64,000 nucleotides of DNA from assembly GCF_025961315.1 (NCBI RefSeq), contig NZ_JAOQNK010000001.1, forward strand, positions 5,022,001 to 5,086,000. Reading direction: 5' to 3'. This document shows, piece by piece, positions 1-9,595 of this stretch. A program made the translations under genes and the position numbers. Positions within the stretch are counted from its first letter, which is position 1. Each line of letters starts with the position of its first letter. This stretch comes from Sphingobacterium kitahiroshimense (GTDB lineage Bacteria > Bacteroidota > Bacteroidia > Sphingobacteriales > Sphingobacteriaceae). The notes under the pieces are model-generated. The model was not told where the DNA came from, searched no databases, and was given only the letters and a program-made list of their open reading frames with translations.

Positions 1-273
1 ATAGTTGATAAAAAAAGCAGCGTAATACACTTCGTGGAAAAGTATTTAACGTTATTTTAATAGCTCTTCTCTTGTAAATATAATGGTTTCATTTAATATT
101 TTTCTTAATCCATGTTCCCCTTTTTTCAATTATTGAAGCTATTTCATTGTTAGAGATTAAAACTGTTTATTTATGAAGGTATTATTGACCAGACTTGATC
201 CTGTATAAAGCACTGAAGGCCCGGCATCGTCTTTCTGTCAAAAACTTATTATTTTTGTTAAAATTTCAATCTT

Positions 274-1257
274 ATGTTGATTATCGATTCACCTTCTAAT
301 AATGCTTATTTTAATATAGCATCGGAAGAATACTTATTATATAAATACCCAAAAGAAGCTATTTTCCTTCTGTATATTAATGCACCTTCAATTATCATAG
401 GCAAATTTCAAAATACATTAGCTGAAATTAACTTGGATTATGTTCAAGCTCAAGGAATAAAGGTCGTTCGAAGGATGTCAGGTGGAGGAGCGGTTTATCA
501 TGATCTTGGGAATCTGAATTTTTCTTTTCACATCTTGTTGGGCGAAAATGATTTTATGGATTTCTCGACATTTACTCAGCCCGTCGTATCGTTGTTAAAT
601 AGTATGAACATACCTGCAAAATTGGAGGGGAGAAATGATTTGTTGATTGAAGGGAAGAAATTTAGTGGAAATGCCAAACTTGCAAAAAATGGAAAAATGA
701 TCCAACATGGTACGTTATTGATTAGTTCACAGATGGAGGTACTGGGCGATGCGCTAAAAGTTAATCCTTTGAAGTTTATAGATAAAGCTGTCAAGTCCAA
801 TCGTGCACGTGTAATTAATCTGAATGAGTACTTACCACAAGATATGACAGTCTCAGCTTTCAAGCAATTGTTGATTGAGGAGATGAGAAAGAATAATCCT
901 GAAGCTAAGATTTATAAACTAACGGATGAAGATATTCTGGGGATCGAAAAATTGGTAGCAGAAAAGTACAGTACCTGGGAATGGAATTTTGGCTTTTCTC
1001 CTAATTACAATTTTAAGAAAGCCATAAAGATACCTGCTGGATTTATTGAAATACATTTAGATGTCCATAAAGGGTATATTGAAAAGGCGAAGATATTTGG
1101 AGATTTTTTTGCATCAAAACCAATTGAGGAGCTGGAGAATATATTGATCGGACAAAAACATGAGGCTGTCCACCTTGCACAATTACTGGAAAAGCATGAT
1201 GTAACGGCTTACTTCGGTAAAGTTAATATTGCAGAATTAATGGAATTGTTCAAATAA
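274..1257 (+). CDS. lplA: Lipoate--protein ligase A family
   Basis: Predicted to activate lipoate with ATP and transfer it to the lysine of lipoyl domains (pyruvate and 2-oxoglutarate dehydrogenase E2, GcvH) in the cytoplasm. The 327-residue product has the family signature RRMSGGGAVYHD at residues 66-77, followed by DLGN, then GRNDLL at about 119-124 and GKKFSGNA at about 127-134, which carries the catalytic-lysine region, and HGTLL at about 145-149. The C-terminal third corresponds to the small accessory domain of full-length LplA enzymes, so adenylation and transfer are probably done by one protein. It is a single-gene unit with about 250 bp before the next gene. The start is the first ATG after a stretch without coding signal; bases 1-273 show nothing I can support. 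Confidence 0.93.
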   Translation: MLIIDSPSNNAYFNIASEEYLLYKYPKEAIFLLYINAPSIIIGKFQNTLAEINLDYVQAQGIKVVRRMSGGGAVYHDLGNLNFSFHILLGENDFMDFSTFTQPVVSLLNSMNIPAKLEGRNDLLIEGKKFSGNAKLAKNGKMIQHGTLLISSQMEVLGDALKVNPLKFIDKAVKSNRARVINLNEYLPQDMTVSAFKQLLIEEMRKNNPEAKIYKLTDEDILGIEKLVAEKYSTWEWNFGFSPNYNFKKAIKIPAGFIEIHLDVHKGYIEKAKIFGDFFASKPIEELENILIGQKHEAVHLAQLLEKHDVTAYFGKVNIAELMELFK

Positions 1258-1467
1258 CTGTGGGTTATTTCAGTAGTACTCTTCGCTCGTTATTGAATTT
1301 TTAAGCCAATTTGAAGAGTGCTCATAATTTTTAAGTCTTAACTTTACCCTTTTTCTTATTTGAAGTCAGCAAGAAGATCTCGCATCTTTGATAATTATGC
1401 TTCATTTTAACAAGTCCCTGACAAATGGACTTGCCGTCTTTAATCTTTATGGTTATGTTTGTCGTTT

Positions 1468-1512
1468 TGGGCATTGAAATTTGAAAACGGAAGTTTCAAA
1501 TTTCAATGCCCA
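1468..1512. repeat. Perfect 19-bp inverted repeat over the start of the FemAB-type gene
   Basis: Bases 1468-1486 are the exact reverse complement of 1494-1512, with a 7-nt loop. The right arm contains the first possible start codon (ATG at 1506) of the downstream gene. As RNA this would be a strong hairpin that could hide the start. As DNA it could be an operator. There is no T-run after it, so it does not look like a usual terminator. Confidence 0.85.
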
Positions 1513-2660
1513 TTGATTTAATATTAAAAAACGTCATGATTGCCGAAATAGAAGACAAAGAAATTAAACAGATTTATCAAACATCAATCATTCAGCAAAC
1601 GGCCTATTGGTCTGAAGTAAAAAGGTTACAGGGTGTAACTTCAAAAGCATTTAATTTTAAAACTAAGATAGCAGATCTTTATGTCGATTCCGAAGACAGT
1701 GCCTATTTTATAGGAGATCTATTGATTTTGATTCAGGCTATCGATCAGGAGCACAGTATTGCCTACGTTCCCTATGGACCAGAGATCGAACCATCAGTTG
1801 AAAATCAAGGCTATTTCTTGGAGCAATTGTCCGAGAGTTTAAGATCTTGTTTACCTAAAAACTGCATTATGATTCGTTATGATTTATCTTGGGAATCACA
1901 TTGGGCAAAAGACGATGACTGCTATGATATCAATGGCAACTGGTTAGGAGTTCCGGATAAAAAAATTCAGGAAATCCGTTTTAATTTTAATACCAATAAT
2001 TGGAACTTAAGAAAAGCCAATACCGATATTTTACCTTCAAATACCATTTTTATGGATTTGAGAAAAGATGAAGATAGCTTATTAGGTGCAATGAAGGCTA
2101 AAACGCGTTATAATGTCCATTTAGCAAAGCGAAAAGGAGTCAACATTCGCTCTCTTGGTATGGATAGTTTAGCGATTTGGTATGACCTGTATAAACAGAC
2201 TGCAGTGCGGAATAATTTCTTTTTACATGATATCAGCTATTTTAGAATTGTACTTTCTGCTCGTGCTAATGATACCCTTTCACCGGCAGAAGTTCATTTA
2301 TTAGTTGCTGAGGTCGAAGGCAAACCGTTAGCAGCCATGTTTTTAGTCGTGTCAGCAAACAGGGGGACATATCTTTACGGAGCATCAGCCACAGAAAATA
2401 GAAATTATATGGCAACCTATGCATTGCAATGGCGTGCTATGCAAATCGCAAAAGAAAAAGGCTGTACTGAATATGATTTTTTTGGAGTTGCTCCGCAGGC
2501 AGATGAGTCACATCCGATGTATGGATTGTACCGATTTAAAACGGGTTTTGGTGGTGAAATCTTTCATCGTATGGGTTGTTGGGATTATCCACTGGATAAT
2601 GAGAAATATAAATATTATACTTCTATGGAATTCAAGAACCAGAGTTACCACTTGAGTTAA
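1506..2660 (+). CDS. FemAB/FemX-like peptidyltransferase (GNAT fold)
   Basis: Member of the FemAB family, which adds amino acids to lipid-linked peptidoglycan precursors or otherwise modifies cell-wall or peptide substrates using aminoacyl donors. The 384-residue product shows IIQQTAYWSEVKRLQG near the N-terminus, a family feature, AMKAKTRYNVHLAKRKGV in the middle and a C-terminal GNAT-like part with ATYALQWRAMQIAKEKG and YDFFGVAP. The first ATG lies inside a 19-bp inverted repeat; an ATG 30 nt downstream (1536, reading MIAEIEDKE) fits the usual family N-terminus better, so the real start may be 1536. The substrate cannot be read from the sequence, and linear peptidoglycan cross-links are usual in this phylum, so a role outside wall branching is possible. 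Confidence 0.85.
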   Translation: MPIDLILKNVMIAEIEDKEIKQIYQTSIIQQTAYWSEVKRLQGVTSKAFNFKTKIADLYVDSEDSAYFIGDLLILIQAIDQEHSIAYVPYGPEIEPSVENQGYFLEQLSESLRSCLPKNCIMIRYDLSWESHWAKDDDCYDINGNWLGVPDKKIQEIRFNFNTNNWNLRKANTDILPSNTIFMDLRKDEDSLLGAMKAKTRYNVHLAKRKGVNIRSLGMDSLAIWYDLYKQTAVRNNFFLHDISYFRIVLSARANDTLSPAEVHLLVAEVEGKPLAAMFLVVSANRGTYLYGASATENRNYMATYALQWRAMQIAKEKGCTEYDFFGVAPQADESHPMYGLYRFKTGFGGEIFHRMGCWDYPLDNEKYKYYTSMEFKNQSYHLS

Positions 2661-2664
2661 ATTA

Positions 2665-2698
2665 AAAAGGGTTGATCATAGCAATGATCAACCCTTTT
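2665..2698. terminator. Bidirectional intrinsic terminator
   Basis: A 15-bp perfect stem (2665-2679 with 2684-2698) with a 4-nt loop, A-rich on the left and T-rich on the right. It lies 4 nt after the FemAB-type gene and serves the convergent gene on the minus strand as well. Confidence 0.85.
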
Positions 2699-2738
2699 CG
2701 ATATTGAAATATGTTCCGATTTCTTGGATGAGTAAATT

Positions 2739-4139
2739 TTACACTGTTTCCTTTACTGCATCTACATTCCAGCCTGATAGGATACCTCCATAAAAATAAA
2801 AAGTGACGTGGAATTTTTTATTACTGATTTTATCAGACACCAAATAACGTTCTGTAACATCATAGGAAGCTACTTTTTTGAAACTTGATAATTTTACCGC
2901 AGGAAGGCTGGTTGCAGTTTCTGAACCAGATACCATCTTTTGGATTTTAGCTGTGATCAAATTCATAATACCTTCTTTTTTGAAAGGATCTTTTTCAACC
3001 TTATTCGTCCCAACAAGAGGCATTATTCCATTGTTAGCCGCTTTTTTTGCTTTTGCCTGTGCAGTATAATTTTTAAATTTTTCTTTGACTTTAGGATCAC
3101 GGATGCTGTTTACCGTAAAAATTGCGATTCCCTGTGCACCATGATTTAAAGCTTCGTCCATCTCTGTAAACATAGCATCGCTATTACTAGCCATCAGCCC
3201 ACAATATAAGCTGGTCATTTTATTTTTATCTCTTGCATTTTCAATTGTACAGTCTCTGACGAAACTAGCATCTTCCGTGTAGAAATTACTATATACCATT
3301 GGGAATACCATATCCAGATTCCACTTTCCCCAATCTTGTCTTACCATACGGGATGCCATTTTAGGGGTTGGAAATGGCGATGCTGCCATAATTTTTCCAC
3401 TGGCATGTACCACGTCTGCGATCATATTAGCCACATCTGTAATCTGATCACAACGGAATTGTCTCCATTTAAGATCACTGGAAGGATCTTTTTGTGTTCT
3501 AGGATCATAGCCATATTGATCCTTAAATTTTTGGATTGCGACGGGATGATAACCATAATCCCAGGCCGCATATTCGCGATCTTGAACAATATTATATTTT
3601 GGCCAAAGTGTAGTTGGGAGCACAACATCTACATAGCGGTGATAATCGATCGATATACCATCTAAGCCCTCTACAGCACAGTATGATTCAATTTTCTTTT
3701 TAATATAGTCTTTGACTTCAGGTAAGACTGGAGATAAAAATTTATAATAACCGACGTATGCTGTTGTATCTGCCAGGCTTTTTCCGTTACGGTTTACACT
3801 GAACCATTCCGGATGTTCCTTTAATATCTTCTCGCGATCATGTTCTAGATTCATGGTCCATAACCAAGCCACAACTTTAATCCCATACTTATGTGCTATC
3901 GGGATAGCAACTCTGTAATCGTCGGGTGATGGTGCATTGAGCATCACTCCGTCAATACCTAGATATTGCATTTCACGGCATAAGGAATCAAAATTGCTTG
4001 TAGGTCTATAATCTAACCAAGTCCAGAACATAGGCTGACCATCCTTTTCGGCCGCTTTGGTTTCAGAAGCGGTAAATAGAAATAGCCCAAAGAAAAAAAG
4101 AATGTAAAAACGCATGCGTGACAAATGAAGGTGATTCAT
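2739..4139 (-). CDS. Secreted glycoside-hydrolase-like (GHL10-type) TIM-barrel protein
   Basis: A 466-residue exported protein resembling the family 10 glycosyl-hydrolase-like group (PF02638-type TIM barrel). It starts with a signal peptide (hydrophobic FYILFFFGLFLF at about 11-22, with a likely cut near residue 30). The barrel shows MFWTWLDYRP, GIDGVMLNAP, IKVVAWLWTMN and GLDGISIDYHRYVD, where the Asp/His-rich strand end is typical of the active-site side. The C-terminal 70 residues form a separate domain of unknown role. Substrate unknown; this family acts on, or binds, polysaccharide. It is a single gene read towards the FemAB-type gene, sharing its terminator. Met9 is an alternative start that would keep the signal peptide. 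Confidence 0.75.
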   Translation of the reverse strand: MNHLHLSRMRFYILFFFGLFLFTASETKAAEKDGQPMFWTWLDYRPTSNFDSLCREMQYLGIDGVMLNAPSPDDYRVAIPIAHKYGIKVVAWLWTMNLEHDREKILKEHPEWFSVNRNGKSLADTTAYVGYYKFLSPVLPEVKDYIKKKIESYCAVEGLDGISIDYHRYVDVVLPTTLWPKYNIVQDREYAAWDYGYHPVAIQKFKDQYGYDPRTQKDPSSDLKWRQFRCDQITDVANMIADVVHASGKIMAASPFPTPKMASRMVRQDWGKWNLDMVFPMVYSNFYTEDASFVRDCTIENARDKNKMTSLYCGLMASNSDAMFTEMDEALNHGAQGIAIFTVNSIRDPKVKEKFKNYTAQAKAKKAANNGIMPLVGTNKVEKDPFKKEGIMNLITAKIQKMVSGSETATSLPAVKLSSFKKVASYDVTERYLVSDKISNKKFHVTFYFYGGILSGWNVDAVKETV

Positions 4140-4353
4140 AATTTATAGCTTTATTGAAACACGGTTTTGGTTATGTTTCGATTTATACTGTTTAAGCTGC
4201 AATATAAATATTTTTCATCAAATTGGACTAAATGGTTATACCTTTTGGTTCGTTTTAACCATTAATTAGACAAAGTGATTTTTATTGTTTGATCTAGCAA
4301 AAATTAAGGATAGCGTTAAATTTTCTAAAAGAAAACGTTACATGGTGTACTAA

Positions 4354-4440
4354 AAAACGCCTGAAGCGGGGAACTCCAGGCGTTTTAACTAACCAATTAT
4401 TAACCTAAATTATGAATACATACTAAACGCATTTAGTATG
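4354..4440 (+). other. Tandem hairpins in a 650-bp intergenic region
   Basis: Two perfect hairpins lie in the gap 4140-4787. The first has a 10-bp stem (4354-4363 with 4377-4386) and a 13-nt G-rich loop. The second has a 9-bp stem (4419-4427 with 4432-4440) and a CGCA loop. Between them is a leader-like stretch with a 4-codon ORF (ATG at 4412, stop inside the second stem). The first is followed by TTTTAAC only, so it is a weak terminator at best. It could be a leader/attenuator or small RNA. A 43-codon ORF at 4624-4755 is open but has no other support. Confidence 0.45.
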
Positions 4441-4787
4441 CCGATTAATATAATTGATCATGAATTTTAACAGATTTTAACTATTTTCCTCACAATTTGA
4501 TTATTTGTGTAGTATATTTAAGCAATAAGGTCAGTTGAGAGAACTCGTAATATGATGATGAGGAACATATCAGCTCTCTGTACGCAATGATAAAGTGGCA
4601 TTATCATTGAAGAAATGTAAAAAATGAAAAGTATACGAATTATTACGATGCCTTTAGGTTTTACCATTTTAGAAATTTCCAATAGTACAAGAGAAATTTT
4701 TAACAGCCATATGCCTGCTGTATTTTATAATGTAAATAGCATCAGCATACTCTAATTTTATTATTACGCAATTTCAAGCTGTTCTAC

Positions 4788-6809
4788 ATGAGAGAAAAAG
4801 TAAATGCCAGTCAAGAGATAAAACAACTTTTTGAGAGATTCGAGGCTCAACTTAGTGATCCAGCCTACATCGATCTGGACTTCTTGGCTGAATTAATAGA
4901 TCTCTTTAGACCAAAGCGACGATCGTTATATTACCAGGTCGATATTGCGCCATTATTGATTTATTTAGAAGCTTCACCTGACATCAAGTTCAGTTTTTCT
5001 TCTTATGTGCGTCGAGTTATAGATCATAAAGATTTTGATCAATTAATTTCAGATACCGGAATTATCAGTTATGCCGATTTTAGGTATGAGATCAAAAAGA
5101 GAATAACGGAGAAATATCTTCCTTCACAACCTCCCAAATCAACATTGCAATATGTGTTAAATCAGCTTTTCTATCATTCGCAAGATGCAGATTGGGTTGC
5201 GGTCATTCCCAATGATCAGTTGCAAAGACTCTATCAGATATGTGATTTCAATTCATTATACGAGAGCAATGTAAACTTTGAAATCAAGGAGATTCTCTAT
5301 GGTCTTGAAGTTTTGGTTCAACGTATTACAGGTAGGGCAATGGAAACAGATGTCAACAAGATGGTTCCTGAATTTCAAAATTTTGATAGTCCATTTATTG
5401 CCATCATGCGTGAGTTTAGCGAACTTAACGATCGTTTTTTAGCGGGTAACTTGCATTTTATGACCTCCGATGATCTTGCTTATAAACAAATCCTGGTTTT
5501 GCATAAGCAATGTGAAAATTATATTGATACTGCCTTTGCAAACTCTCATCGTTTTGGCATCTCGATTAAAGTCAATCAATCTTTATTAAGGATCCGGCAA
5601 CAATTGGAAAGAATTAAAGCGATTATTTCTTTTTTGGTTATTGATAAAGAGCAGGAAAAGGTTGATAAAAGTATTGCTTTTGCTCAGACGTTGATCGGTT
5701 ACAACTGCCGTAAGAGTAATGTACGGAAGTTAGTTGGACAGAGCACACAGCTATTAGCCTATGAAATTACACACCATACCGCACAGACGGGAGAACATTA
5801 TATTACATCAAGCAAGAAAGAATACTGGAATATGTTTCGGTCTGCATGTGGTGGTGGAATCATTGTGGGTATTATGTGTATTCTGAAATTGTTTTTAGGA
5901 AAAGTAGAGACAAGTGAGTTCGGACATGCATTACTTTATAGTATAAATTATGCAATCGGGTTTACAGCTATTTATCTCTTTGGCGCAACATTGGCGACAA
6001 AACAACCCGCTATGACTGCGTCTGCTTTAGTTGCTGCCATTGAGAATGGTGCATCTGGACAAGATGAAAAGCGACATCGATATTGGAATTTTGCCGTATT
6101 TTTTGCAAGACTGTTCCGTTCCCAATTTATTGCATTTGTAGGTAATGTGATTATGGCTTTTCCTGTTAGTCTGGTTTTAATATGGGGTATACAAGAGCTT
6201 TTCCATTATAATGCCGCTGCGGGGAAATGGATGACTTTGGTCAATGATCTTAATCCGACAGAAACCCCTATGATTCTGCATGCCTGTATAGCAGGTGTAT
6301 TTTTATTTTTGTCAGGAATTATTGCGGGTAGTATCTCTAACCGAGATAAACACAATTCAGTTTATTATCGAATCGAGGAACAACCTGTGTTAAAGAAAAT
6401 ATTTGGTAAGGAGAAAACTGCAAAAGTTGCCCGTTTTTACGAAAAGAAATGGGCCGGGATCGTTTCTAATATCTGGTTCGGGGTTTTTATGGGAACAACA
6501 GCTTCAGTCGGTATGTTTTTAGGTCTTAATTTAGATATTAGGCATATTACTTTTGCCAGTGGAAATTTAGCTTTAGGATTATTTGGGAATGACATGTCGC
6601 TGACTACAGATATGTGGATCTGGGGCATTTTAGGTATAGGACTTATCGGTTTTTTTAATTTTGCTGTTAGTTTTTCGTTATCATTGACGCTCGCATTTCG
6701 GTCCCGTAATTTGTCCTTTGGAGAATTGATTAAAATGGCAAAAGCAGTCTGGATTTATTTTAAAATTAGTCCGAGGTCATTTTTCTTTCCACCTCAAGAT
6801 AAATCGTAA
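4788..6809 (+). CDS. Gcr/SpecificRecomb family membrane protein (PF10136-type)
   Basis: A 673-residue protein of the family named 'site-specific recombinase' after Neisseria gcr. The name rests on old genetic data and the proteins carry no known recombinase catalytic motif. Residues 1-350 are soluble and helical. From about 355 to 645 there are several membrane segments, for example GGGIIVGIMCILKLFLG, the hydrophobic stretch around FTAIYLFGATLAT, FVGNVIMAFPVSLVLIWGI, ACIAGVFLFLSGIIAGS and ILGIGLIGFFNFAVSFSLSL. The stretch ATKQPAMTASALVAAIE is a family hallmark. It should sit in the inner membrane; I would not assign DNA recombination from this sequence. Single gene, converging on the next one. 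Confidence 0.8.
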   Translation: MREKVNASQEIKQLFERFEAQLSDPAYIDLDFLAELIDLFRPKRRSLYYQVDIAPLLIYLEASPDIKFSFSSYVRRVIDHKDFDQLISDTGIISYADFRYEIKKRITEKYLPSQPPKSTLQYVLNQLFYHSQDADWVAVIPNDQLQRLYQICDFNSLYESNVNFEIKEILYGLEVLVQRITGRAMETDVNKMVPEFQNFDSPFIAIMREFSELNDRFLAGNLHFMTSDDLAYKQILVLHKQCENYIDTAFANSHRFGISIKVNQSLLRIRQQLERIKAIISFLVIDKEQEKVDKSIAFAQTLIGYNCRKSNVRKLVGQSTQLLAYEITHHTAQTGEHYITSSKKEYWNMFRSACGGGIIVGIMCILKLFLGKVETSEFGHALLYSINYAIGFTAIYLFGATLATKQPAMTASALVAAIENGASGQDEKRHRYWNFAVFFARLFRSQFIAFVGNVIMAFPVSLVLIWGIQELFHYNAAAGKWMTLVNDLNPTETPMILHACIAGVFLFLSGIIAGSISNRDKHNSVYYRIEEQPVLKKIFGKEKTAKVARFYEKKWAGIVSNIWFGVFMGTTASVGMFLGLNLDIRHITFASGNLALGLFGNDMSLTTDMWIWGILGIGLIGFFNFAVSFSLSLTLAFRSRNLSFGELIKMAKAVWIYFKISPRSFFFPPQDKS

Positions 6810-6829
6810 TATAGGTCTGCATGTGTAAG

Positions 6830-7912
6830 CTATTTTAACTGACCTTTTCTGATGGTGACACATAAAAGTTTATACCCTTCATCTGTTCTTAAGAATTCAA
6901 GATGATCCTGAACCAAATCCTTTTTGTTCTTATGGGATATAATTATAGACATGGTCGGATATAGCCAATCTTTTGATTCACCACAATTATTAAAATATTT
7001 CTGAAATTCTGGAGCATCGAACATAAAAGGATTTAAGCCATCTGCAGAAATGAAATAGTCCGTTTCTGAGCTTGTAGTTTCCATCAAATTATTTTTTATA
7101 AGATCAAAATTGCGTTCCATAAACATGATCTTATCTGATGCTTCCCATGCAATGGACGTTTCCCAAGTGACTTGTGAATAAGTTGCCTTTAATAATTTTG
7201 ACTTTGTTAAATCAACGAGTAAATCTGTCTTTAACCAATTTTCAAATTCTTTCTGAAAATTAATAAAGGAATAATGTAAACCGTCAGTTCCGACAAAAGA
7301 AATTCGAGAGGGATCATCTAAAGATTCTTTTGTTTTTTGAAGAGAGAAAAAATTTAGGGTTGGTTGGTATTCAAAATCTGCAATTATAACGTTATTACTG
7401 GTATCTAAAAGTACTTCTTCACCACCAACCCAAGTTATTAAGCTGTCTATTCCGACGCGTTTTTTTGTAGCTCCTTTTAAAGCAACCAGAAGACCATTAT
7501 GAACGCGAGTCAAGCCACTGTAAATCGCGGGAATGACGATATCGCCATTCCGGTTAAAAAGACCTGTTAAAGAGGTTTGCGGATCTCTAAATCGGATAAA
7601 CCCCTCACTTTCACAATCGGCGCCATTGTCGATGATATGCAAGCTATCGTGACCAATTTTACGGCCTGATTTTGTTAGATAGAATGAATTCCATTGACCA
7701 TTATTTTTTTCAGTAGCAGCTAGGATGTCATCAAAACGATTTGCTCTTGTGACACCTTCAAATTTTGGTTTGATTTTCATGTGGCCAAGTCCATCTTTAA
7801 AACCAATAAGAGTACTGTCTTGATTGTAAAATGCATACCATGGGTCGCTTCGTTGCGCAAACAGATTACAGTATGTAAATACTAAAAACAAGGACAGTGT
7901 GAAATATCTCAT
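6830..7912 (-). CDS. Secreted WG-repeat-like protein, function unknown
   Basis: A 360-residue exported protein. The N-terminus is a clear signal peptide (MRYFTLSLFLVFTYCNLFAQ, cut after Ala-Gln in the style of this phylum). Residues 30-160 contain repeats resembling WG repeats: phrases such as GFKDGLGHMKIKPKFEGV and GLFNRNGDIVIPAIYSGL, which fold as beta-hairpins in this family. The C-terminal half (about 190-360) has no motif I recognise. Role unknown; probably periplasmic or secreted. It lies 58 bp after the trans-sulfuration gene on the same strand, so it could be co-transcribed with it, but nothing links their functions. Confidence 0.6.
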   Translation of the reverse strand: MRYFTLSLFLVFTYCNLFAQRSDPWYAFYNQDSTLIGFKDGLGHMKIKPKFEGVTRANRFDDILAATEKNNGQWNSFYLTKSGRKIGHDSLHIIDNGADCESEGFIRFRDPQTSLTGLFNRNGDIVIPAIYSGLTRVHNGLLVALKGATKKRVGIDSLITWVGGEEVLLDTSNNVIIADFEYQPTLNFFSLQKTKESLDDPSRISFVGTDGLHYSFINFQKEFENWLKTDLLVDLTKSKLLKATYSQVTWETSIAWEASDKIMFMERNFDLIKNNLMETTSSETDYFISADGLNPFMFDAPEFQKYFNNCGESKDWLYPTMSIIISHKNKKDLVQDHLEFLRTDEGYKLLCVTIRKGQLK

Positions 7913-7970
7913 AGGACTAAAAATAAAAATCTAATAAAAAGGTTCTGATGTAAATTCTGATCCGCTCAGT

Positions 7971-9185
7971 TTATTGCAAAGCTTGTTCGAGGTCTGCAAT
8001 TAAATCTTCGATGGACTCCAGCCCAACACTGATGCGGATAAGACCATCCGTAATACCGGTTTTCAGTCTGATTTCCCGAGGTATACCTGCATGGGACATT
8101 GAGGCCGGATGCGAGACCAAAGTATCTACGGTGCCGATTGAAACTGCTCGTGTACATATCTGTAGCTTATTGACAAAATCAATTGATTTTTCATATCCAC
8201 CTTTTAGCTCAATACTCATGACGGATCCCGCATGTCGCATCTGCTTTTTGCTAATTTCAAAATCTGGGTGGCTCGGTAGACCGTTATAATGTACGCTAGC
8301 AATCTCCGGATGATTATTCAGAAAATAGGCCACATCCATGGCATTTCGGCAATGCTGTTCCATTCTTAATGGTAACGTTTTTATTCCCTGCAAAACTAAA
8401 AATGCATCAAATGGATTACTGTTTACACCCAGTAATTTATGTGTCTGGTGCACGTAAGTCTGCATGGCATTTAGATCACGGCCAATCAGGACACCACCGA
8501 TTGCACTACCGTGTCCATTTAAAAACTTTGTAGTGGAATGAAAAATAAAATCCACCTGATATTTAAACGGCTGTTGTAAATAAGGCGTTGCAAAAGTGTT
8601 GTCTACAGAAACTAGCTTCTGATATTTTTTTGAAATCTGAACAACACGTTCAATATTGATGCATTGCATCGTTGGATTAGCGGGGGACTCAAAATGAACA
8701 AGCTTAATTTCGGGATTTGCTTTCAAAAGTGCTTCCAGTTCAGTAACATCTGTCATATCCGAAAAATAGGTTTTGATCCCAAATTTAGGGAGCATTTTCG
8801 TGATAAATTCATGAGTGCCACCATAAAGAGAAGGCGTAGCCAATAGTGCATCTCCGGCATTTAAGCAAGAAATAAATAAGGTAGACATCGCCGCCTGTCC
8901 ACTTGAGGTTAACAGTGCCCTGGCGCGCATTGGCGTTCCGTCTTCATTTAAGATCTTCCAGGTTTCAAGATCGGCTATAGCTTGAGCTGTGGCATCAGTA
9001 GTTGGATTTCCAAACCGGGAGTAAATATAACCAGAATCTTCACCGGAGAATCTTCGCATACCCTGTTCGGCATTGTCAAAAGTAAAAGTGGAACTGGCAT
9101 ATATGGGTGCTAAATGAGAATGGTGACCATCAGTATGCAATTGATGTATGGCAAGTGTTCCAAAATCGATGCTTTTGTTATTCAT
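7971..9185 (-). CDS. PLP-dependent trans-sulfuration enzyme (cystathionine/methionine gamma-lyase family)
   Basis: Cytoplasmic Cys/Met metabolism enzyme of 404 residues. The PLP lysine is K220 in HSTTKFLNGHGSAIGG. LLTSSGQAAMSTLF (about 91-104), SLYGGTHEF (about 119-127), HFESPANPT (about 164-172) and SVDNTFATPYLQQP (about 193-206) are all family landmarks. In bacterial methionine gamma-lyases the residue two after the conserved Tyr of YGxT is often Cys; here it is Gly (Y121-G-G), which argues for cystathionine gamma-lyase/synthase or O-acylhomoserine chemistry rather than a classic methionine gamma-lyase. The exact reaction is not decidable from sequence alone. It follows the DUF488 gene by 41 bp on the same strand and may share its promoter. 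Confidence 0.88.
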   Translation of the reverse strand: MNNKSIDFGTLAIHQLHTDGHHSHLAPIYASSTFTFDNAEQGMRRFSGEDSGYIYSRFGNPTTDATAQAIADLETWKILNEDGTPMRARALLTSSGQAAMSTLFISCLNAGDALLATPSLYGGTHEFITKMLPKFGIKTYFSDMTDVTELEALLKANPEIKLVHFESPANPTMQCINIERVVQISKKYQKLVSVDNTFATPYLQQPFKYQVDFIFHSTTKFLNGHGSAIGGVLIGRDLNAMQTYVHQTHKLLGVNSNPFDAFLVLQGIKTLPLRMEQHCRNAMDVAYFLNNHPEIASVHYNGLPSHPDFEISKKQMRHAGSVMSIELKGGYEKSIDFVNKLQICTRAVSIGTVDTLVSHPASMSHAGIPREIRLKTGITDGLIRISVGLESIEDLIADLEQALQ

Positions 9186-9226
9186 TGGGTGTAGGTTTTA
9201 GGTTTATGATGATTTTATTATTAAAA

Positions 9227-9595
9227 TTACTTTCGGGAATTGTAGCAAAATATCAGATATTCCTGCAATACAAGCGCATGCGTGTGCTCTTTATCCTTAG
9301 CAGCATAAAGTAATGTTATGATGGGATGCTCATCCCATTTATCCAGATAAGAAATTAACTGTTCATTGTTTAGGAGTTCGTTTTTGTACTGGATTTTAAA
9401 GGTGTCCCATCGTTCCGGAACATGAGCATAGGCGAGCCGGGTTGCGATAGAAGGTGCAATCTCAGTAGCCCATTCGTCAATATGAGCTTTTTCTTTAGTA
9501 AGACCTCTTGGCCATAGTCTATCCACCAAAACTCGATAACCGTCATGACTATCGGTTTCTTCATAGATACGTTTAATACTTATATCTGGTCGCAT
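9227..9595 (-). CDS. DUF488 (YeaO-like) family protein
   Basis: A 122-residue protein of the DUF488/YeaO family. The signature is GYRVLVDRLWPRGLTKEKA at about 19-37, followed by DEWATEIAPS and a HPIITLLYAAKD stretch near residue 93. The family is widespread and lacks an agreed biochemical role. It is cytoplasmic, with no signal peptide. It lies immediately upstream of the trans-sulfuration gene (41-bp gap), so an operon is plausible. Confidence 0.88.
   Translation of the reverse strand: MRPDISIKRIYEETDSHDGYRVLVDRLWPRGLTKEKAHIDEWATEIAPSIATRLAYAHVPERWDTFKIQYKNELLNNEQLISYLDKWDEHPIITLLYAAKDKEHTHALVLQEYLIFCYNSRK

Noticed and set aside
4624..4755. 43-codon ORF before the Gcr-type gene
   Set aside because: No homology, no strong start signal, and composition close to random AT-rich sequence.
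4788..6809. Reading the Gcr-type protein as a true site-specific recombinase of a mobile element
   Set aside because: No tyrosine or serine recombinase residues are seen; it is a polytopic membrane protein and no att-like repeats flank it.
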